Both the position numbers and the translations under genes were made by a program. DNA of 64,000 nt. Source: Mesorhizobium sp. M8A.F.Ca.ET.218.01.1.1. Lineage in GTDB: Bacteria > Pseudomonadota > Alphaproteobacteria > Rhizobiales > Rhizobiaceae. Numbering within the stretch: the stretch's first letter is position 1; the number at the start of each line of letters is the position of its first letter. Below the pieces are notes generated by a model. That model did no database searches. It saw only the letters and a list, made by a program, of their open reading frames with translations, and was not told where the DNA came from. The stretch spans positions 1-64,000 of the forward strand of contig NZ_SRUZ01000013.1 in NCBI RefSeq assembly GCF_004791165.1. The letters are read 5' to 3'. Positions 60,743-64,000 of this stretch are shown here, in pieces.

Positions 60743-61069
60743 ATGGATGGCAAGTCACTCGCTCGCCTCGCCGCTGTCATCTTCCTCGCGATCGCCGTCA
60801 CGGCGGCCGCGGTCGAGTTGGCCCGAAAGGAGGAAAAGTCGGTTAGGGCCGCTCCCGAGGCGCCGGCCACTTTGTCGCCAAACCCGCTCCGCGAAGGTCT
60901 TCGCCGCTGCCAGATCCTCGGTGGGGCTGCTTTGCGCGACGGCGGCTGCTTGCGCTTGTGGGCGCAGCAGCGCGACCGGTTCCTCGGTCTCAAGTCGCCA
61001 TTTGCGCGTCCAACGCCAGAGACCGCCGCACCGCAATTGCCAGATGCGGCGTCGCAGGGGGCGCGATAA
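60743..61069 (+). CDS. trbK: Putative entry-exclusion protein TrbK-alt
   Basis: The 108-residue product starts MDGKSLARLAAVIFLAIAVT, giving one N-terminal membrane anchor (about residues 8-27), and contains the two-cysteine segment LRRCQILGGAALRDGGCLRLW characteristic of the alternative TrbK family. It should exclude redundant transfer into cells already carrying the element. The ATG at 60743 fits the family and has GAGG ten bases upstream; a GTG at 60728 overlapping the trbJ stop is an alternative. It stands between trbJ and trbL as expected. Confidence 0.8.
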   Translation: MDGKSLARLAAVIFLAIAVTAAAVELARKEEKSVRAAPEAPATLSPNPLREGLRRCQILGGAALRDGGCLRLWAQQRDRFLGLKSPFARPTPETAAPQLPDAASQGAR

Positions 61070-61071
61070 GC

Positions 61072-62448
61072 ATGGGCGATACCGGCGTCATCGATCAATT
61101 CCTGGGCACCTTCACCCGCTACATCGACAGCGGCTTTGGGCTGCTCGGCGGCGAAGTCGCCTTCGTCGCCACCACACTGATTGTCATTGATGTGACGCTT
61201 GCCGCTCTCTTCTGGAGCTGGGGCGCGGACGACGACATCTTGGCGCGGCTGGTCAAGAAGACGCTGTTCGTTGGCGTCTTCGCCTACCTGATTTCCAATT
61301 GGAACAGCCTTGCCCGGATCGTCTTCGAAAGCTTTTCCGGGCTCGGCCTGAAGGCGAGCGGTACCGGCTTCACTGTCCAGGACCTGCTTCGCCCCGGCAA
61401 AGTGGCGCAGACCGGCCTCGATGCGGGACGACCGCTGCTTGAGGCGATCTCGGGGCTGATGGGCTATGTGTCCTTCTTCGAGAATTTCATTCAGATCGCC
61501 TGCCTGCTCTTTGCCTGGGCGCTCGTGCTCCTCGCCTTCTTCATCCTGGCGGTGCAACTCTTCGTCACGCTCATCGAATTCAAGCTGTCGACGCTGGCTG
61601 GCTTCGTCCTCATCCCCTTCGGCCTCTTCGGCAAGACAGCCTTCATGGCCGAACGCGTGCTCGGCAACGTCATCTCATCCGGCATCAAGGTGCTTGTGCT
61701 TGCGGTGATCATCGGCATCGGCTCGACGCTCTTCAGCGAGTTTACCCAAGGCTTCGGCGGCGAGAACCCAACCATCGATCAAGCCATGGCGATCGTGCTG
61801 GCGGCCCTGTCACTGCTTGGCCTCGGCATCTTCGGTCCGGGCATTGCCAACGGTCTCGTCTCTGGCGGACCGCAGCTTGGTGCGGGCGCTGCCGTCGGCA
61901 CCGGTCTCGCCGCCGGCGGCACGGCGCTCGTCGCCGGTGGTGCTACCGCCCTTGCAATGCGGGGTGGAGCGGCCGCGTTCTCCGGAGCGGCTTCCACAGC
62001 GCGAGGCGGCTCGTTCCTCGCAGGCAGTGCATCGACTGCCTATACGCTCGGCTCCGCCGGCCAGGCGGGCGCCGTGGGTGTCGCCTCAGGGCTGAGCGGC
62101 GTTGCAAGCGCCGGCGTTTCGGCCGCCGCTTCGCCGCTTAAGCGCGCGGCCGCGCGCGCCATCCAGTCCCTGAATTCAAGCTTCGCTTCCGGCGCCAATT
62201 CTGCCTTCGAGGCCACCGGTGGATCATCGACCCTCGGAACGGTCGGAGGCGATCCCGGGTCTACCGGCGGTACGTCTTTCCGCGGCGGCAGCGAAGTCGC
62301 CGCCGCGGCAAGGAACCCGCCTGACTGGGCCAAACGCATGCAGCGATCTCAGCAACTCTCCCATGGCGTCCAGACGGCTGCCCACGCCGTGCGCGCCGGC
62401 GATGCCCATGGCAGCGGAACCTCCATTTCTCTCTCGGAAGGCAAGTGA
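61072..62448 (+). CDS. trbL: TrbL (VirB6 family) channel protein
   Basis: The 458-residue polytopic protein starts MGDTGVIDQFLGTFTRYIDS. It has about six membrane spans between residues 30 and 290, including FVTLIEFKLSTLAGFVLIPF, the family hallmark, and a long Gly/Ala/Ser-rich cytoplasmic tail. It forms part of the inner-membrane channel. The ATG two bases after the trbK stop was chosen; the frame is open upstream inside trbK without a start signal. Confidence 0.92.
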   Translation: MGDTGVIDQFLGTFTRYIDSGFGLLGGEVAFVATTLIVIDVTLAALFWSWGADDDILARLVKKTLFVGVFAYLISNWNSLARIVFESFSGLGLKASGTGFTVQDLLRPGKVAQTGLDAGRPLLEAISGLMGYVSFFENFIQIACLLFAWALVLLAFFILAVQLFVTLIEFKLSTLAGFVLIPFGLFGKTAFMAERVLGNVISSGIKVLVLAVIIGIGSTLFSEFTQGFGGENPTIDQAMAIVLAALSLLGLGIFGPGIANGLVSGGPQLGAGAAVGTGLAAGGTALVAGGATALAMRGGAAAFSGAASTARGGSFLAGSASTAYTLGSAGQAGAVGVASGLSGVASAGVSAAASPLKRAAARAIQSLNSSFASGANSAFEATGGSSTLGTVGGDPGSTGGTSFRGGSEVAAAARNPPDWAKRMQRSQQLSHGVQTAAHAVRAGDAHGSGTSISLSEGK

Positions 62449-62451
62449 CCA

Positions 62452-63141
62452 ATGAACATCTTTCGACGGCCCGCCGTTCACTACGGCAAGACACCGCAAC
62501 CGGAGACGCCCTATCAAAGGGCAGCGCAGGTCTGGGACGAGCGCATTGGCTCCGCCCGCGTGCAGGCCAGGAATTGGCGCACCATGGCCTTCGGATCGAT
62601 GATGCTCTCGGCGGGCCTCGCGGGCTCCCTTGTCTGGCAGTCAGGCCGAGGCACGGTGGTGCCGTGGGTGGTCCAGGTCGATGCGCTCGGACAGGCGCAG
62701 ACGGTCGCGCCCGCGAACGCCGATTACAAGCCGACCGATCCGCAAATCGCGTGGCATCTCGCCCGCTTCATCGAGCAGGTCCGCTCAATCCCGGCCGATC
62801 CGATTATCGTGCGACAAAACTGGCTACGCGCCTATGAGTGGACCACTGACCAGGGCGCTATGGTGCTCAACGCCTATGCTCGCGGCAGTGAACCCTTCTC
62901 CAAGGTGGGCAAGCAGCAGGTCGCTGTCGAGGTCTCCTCCGTCATTCGCGCCTCACCGGATTCTTTTCGCGTCGCCTGGACCGAGCGTCGCTACGAAAAC
63001 GGCAAGCTCTCCATCACCGAGCACTGGACCGCGATCCTGACGATCGTGGTCCAGCCGCCAAGCGACGCCGAACGGCTTCGGGCCAATCCGCTCGGTATCT
63101 ACGTCAATGCCATCAATTGGTCGCGGGAGATGAGCCAATGA
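62452..63141 (+). CDS. trbF: TrbF (VirB8 family)
   Basis: The 229-residue bitopic protein starts with a cytoplasmic MNIFRRPAVHYGKTP, has one membrane span (MAFGSMMLSAGLAGSLVWQ, about residues 45-63) and a periplasmic VirB8-like domain with VPWVVQVDALGQAQT and NPLGIYVNAINWSREM at the end. It nucleates channel assembly. It overlaps trbG by four bases. Confidence 0.93.
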   Translation: MNIFRRPAVHYGKTPQPETPYQRAAQVWDERIGSARVQARNWRTMAFGSMMLSAGLAGSLVWQSGRGTVVPWVVQVDALGQAQTVAPANADYKPTDPQIAWHLARFIEQVRSIPADPIIVRQNWLRAYEWTTDQGAMVLNAYARGSEPFSKVGKQQVAVEVSSVIRASPDSFRVAWTERRYENGKLSITEHWTAILTIVVQPPSDAERLRANPLGIYVNAINWSREMSQ

Positions 63142-64000
63142 GCCGCGATATGCCTATCACCGCCATCCCGGCTCCCCGCGGGTGCCCACTCGCCGCGTTT
63201 TTGATTTCGGGGGCCTTGCTCACGGGCTGCGCCACGCCGCATGAGCCGCCGCAGATCGCCTATGACACCAACGTGCCGCCGTTGCCGTCTATTCCGGCTG
63301 TCACGATCGATCAGAGTCCGAAACCACTGCACGTTCCACCAGGCTGGGCGCCTTCGCGCGGTGGCGCCGCAGGCGACACACCGGCTGCGCGTGTCGAAAA
63401 CGCAAACGCCGCCGCACGCGTCCAGCCGCGGCGCGAGGGCTATTACAATGCCATACAGGTCTATCCATGGAGCGAAGGGGCACTTTACCAGGTCTATGCG
63501 GCACCGGGGAAGATAGCGGACATCTCACTGGAGCCCGGAGAGAGCCTGACTGGCACAGGCCCAATCGCTGCGGGCGACACCGCGCGCTGGATCATCGGCG
63601 ACACCGAAAGCGGGTCGGGCGTGACTCGGCGCGTCCATGTGCTGGTCAAGCCTTCGCGTCCCGACATCACCACCAATCTCGTCATCACCACCGACCGTCG
63701 CAGCTACATGATCGAACTGCGAGCGGACGAGAAGCTCTACATGCCTGCCGTGGCATGGGCATATCCGACCCAGCCCGGCAGCCGGCGACAGGCCGCTCCC
63801 GAGACACCGATCATCCCGGACGTCGCCGCGCGCAACTACCGCTATCGTCTTGCTGGTGACACACCGCCCTGGAAGCCCATCGCCGTCTATGACGATGGCC
63901 GACGCGTCTACGTCGAGTTTCCGCGCGGTATCGTACAGGGCGAGATGCCGCCGATCTTCGTCATCGGCCCGGACGGCGAGGCTGAGATCACCAACGGCCG
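63138..64000 (+). CDS. trbG: TrbG (VirB9 family), truncated by the window edge
   Basis: About 287 residues are visible and no stop is reached. A signal region (LAAFLISGALL) ends in the lipobox LTGC near residue 31. A Pro-rich linker and the VirB9/CagX domain follow: LYQVYAAPGKIADISLEPGE, TTNLVITTDRRSYMIELRAD and a C-terminal part with RVYVEFPRGI. It contributes to the outer-membrane core complex. trbI and the remaining transfer genes are expected beyond the edge. Confidence 0.92.
   Translation, partial: MSRDMPITAIPAPRGCPLAAFLISGALLTGCATPHEPPQIAYDTNVPPLPSIPAVTIDQSPKPLHVPPGWAPSRGGAAGDTPAARVENANAAARVQPRREGYYNAIQVYPWSEGALYQVYAAPGKIADISLEPGESLTGTGPIAAGDTARWIIGDTESGSGVTRRVHVLVKPSRPDITTNLVITTDRRSYMIELRADEKLYMPAVAWAYPTQPGSRRQAAPETPIIPDVAARNYRYRLAGDTPPWKPIAVYDDGRRVYVEFPRGIVQGEMPPIFVIGPDGEAEITNG

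Noticed and set aside
1..64000. CRISPR arrays, complete insertion sequences, nod/nif genes, luxR/luxI-type quorum-sensing genes
   Set aside because: Looked for and not seen; the regular repeats at 55582-55678 are short palindromic operators, not a CRISPR array.

Overview
The window looks like a Rhizobiales chromosome, most probably Mesorhizobium. The reasons are the glycogen operon order glgP-glgB-glgC-glgA-pgm-glgX, a FrcBCA-type fructose importer, GGAAC-N16-NGTT stress promoters of the EcfG type, a GAAC-N7-GAAC LexA box of the alphaproteobacterial type, and a conjugative element organised like the Mesorhizobium symbiosis-island ICEs (recombinase, FseA, RdfS, TraF, RlxS, TraG, Trb). No RNA gene is complete. 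No nod, nif or fix gene, no intact insertion sequence and no CRISPR array was seen. No database search was possible, so family names come from recognised motifs and architecture.

Chromosomal part (1-33373). The end of a CysC/CysNC APS kinase overlaps cysQ (sulfate activation). An O-antigen-ligase-like membrane protein and a convergent WbpE-like sugar aminotransferase follow (surface polysaccharide). Next is a divergent sugar locus. The ROK regulator, a FucU/RbsD mutarotase and a PfkB kinase run left. FrcB, FrcC and FrcA run right. A 38-bp palindrome carrying outward TTGACA boxes lies between them. The glycogen operon glgP-glgB-glgC-glgA-pgm-glgX plus a GH13 alpha-glucosidase covers 9.6-22.7 kb, with a mobile-type palindromic repeat between pgm and glgX. 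A TadE/TadG pair faces an oppA-oppB-oppC-oppDF peptide importer. From 30.7 to 33.1 kb lie small envelope and stress-type genes. Four of their transcription units begin at EcfG-like promoters, and two encode membrane peptides of only 30 and 24 residues.

Integrative and conjugative element (from 33374 to beyond the window). The left boundary is a 47-bp 3' half of tRNA-Pro (CGG), the expected duplicated attachment core. The tyrosine recombinase is next to it, and its start is overlapped by a second small, excisionase-like gene. DUF932 and ParB-like genes follow, each preceded by the same structured leader, then a Toprim protein, a DUF2493 protein, a SRAP (YedK/HMCES) protein and several small unknown genes, one beside a LexA box. 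The transfer-control centre is 45.0-47.1 kb: a DUF736 gene, a single DUF2285 gene (QseM-like), an fseA-type gene split by a +1 frameshift at a TTT-C codon, and an rdfS-like gene. The processing and coupling genes follow (DUF2840, traF, DUF736, transglycosylase, rlxS, traG, copG). A hipBA toxin-antitoxin pair is inserted in reverse orientation, with four operators at exact 27-bp spacing. The mating-pore genes trbB-C-D-E-J-K-L-F-G then run off the right edge.

Inferred workflow of the element: Int with RdfS excises it, FseA (rationed by frameshifting and probably held back by the DUF2285 protein) switches on rdfS and transfer genes, RlxS nicks at a candidate oriT just upstream of its own gene, TraG couples the DNA to the Trb pore, and ParB and HipBA help maintain it. 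No luxR/luxI-type quorum-sensing gene is visible here, so if the circuit is quorum-controlled those genes lie outside the window.
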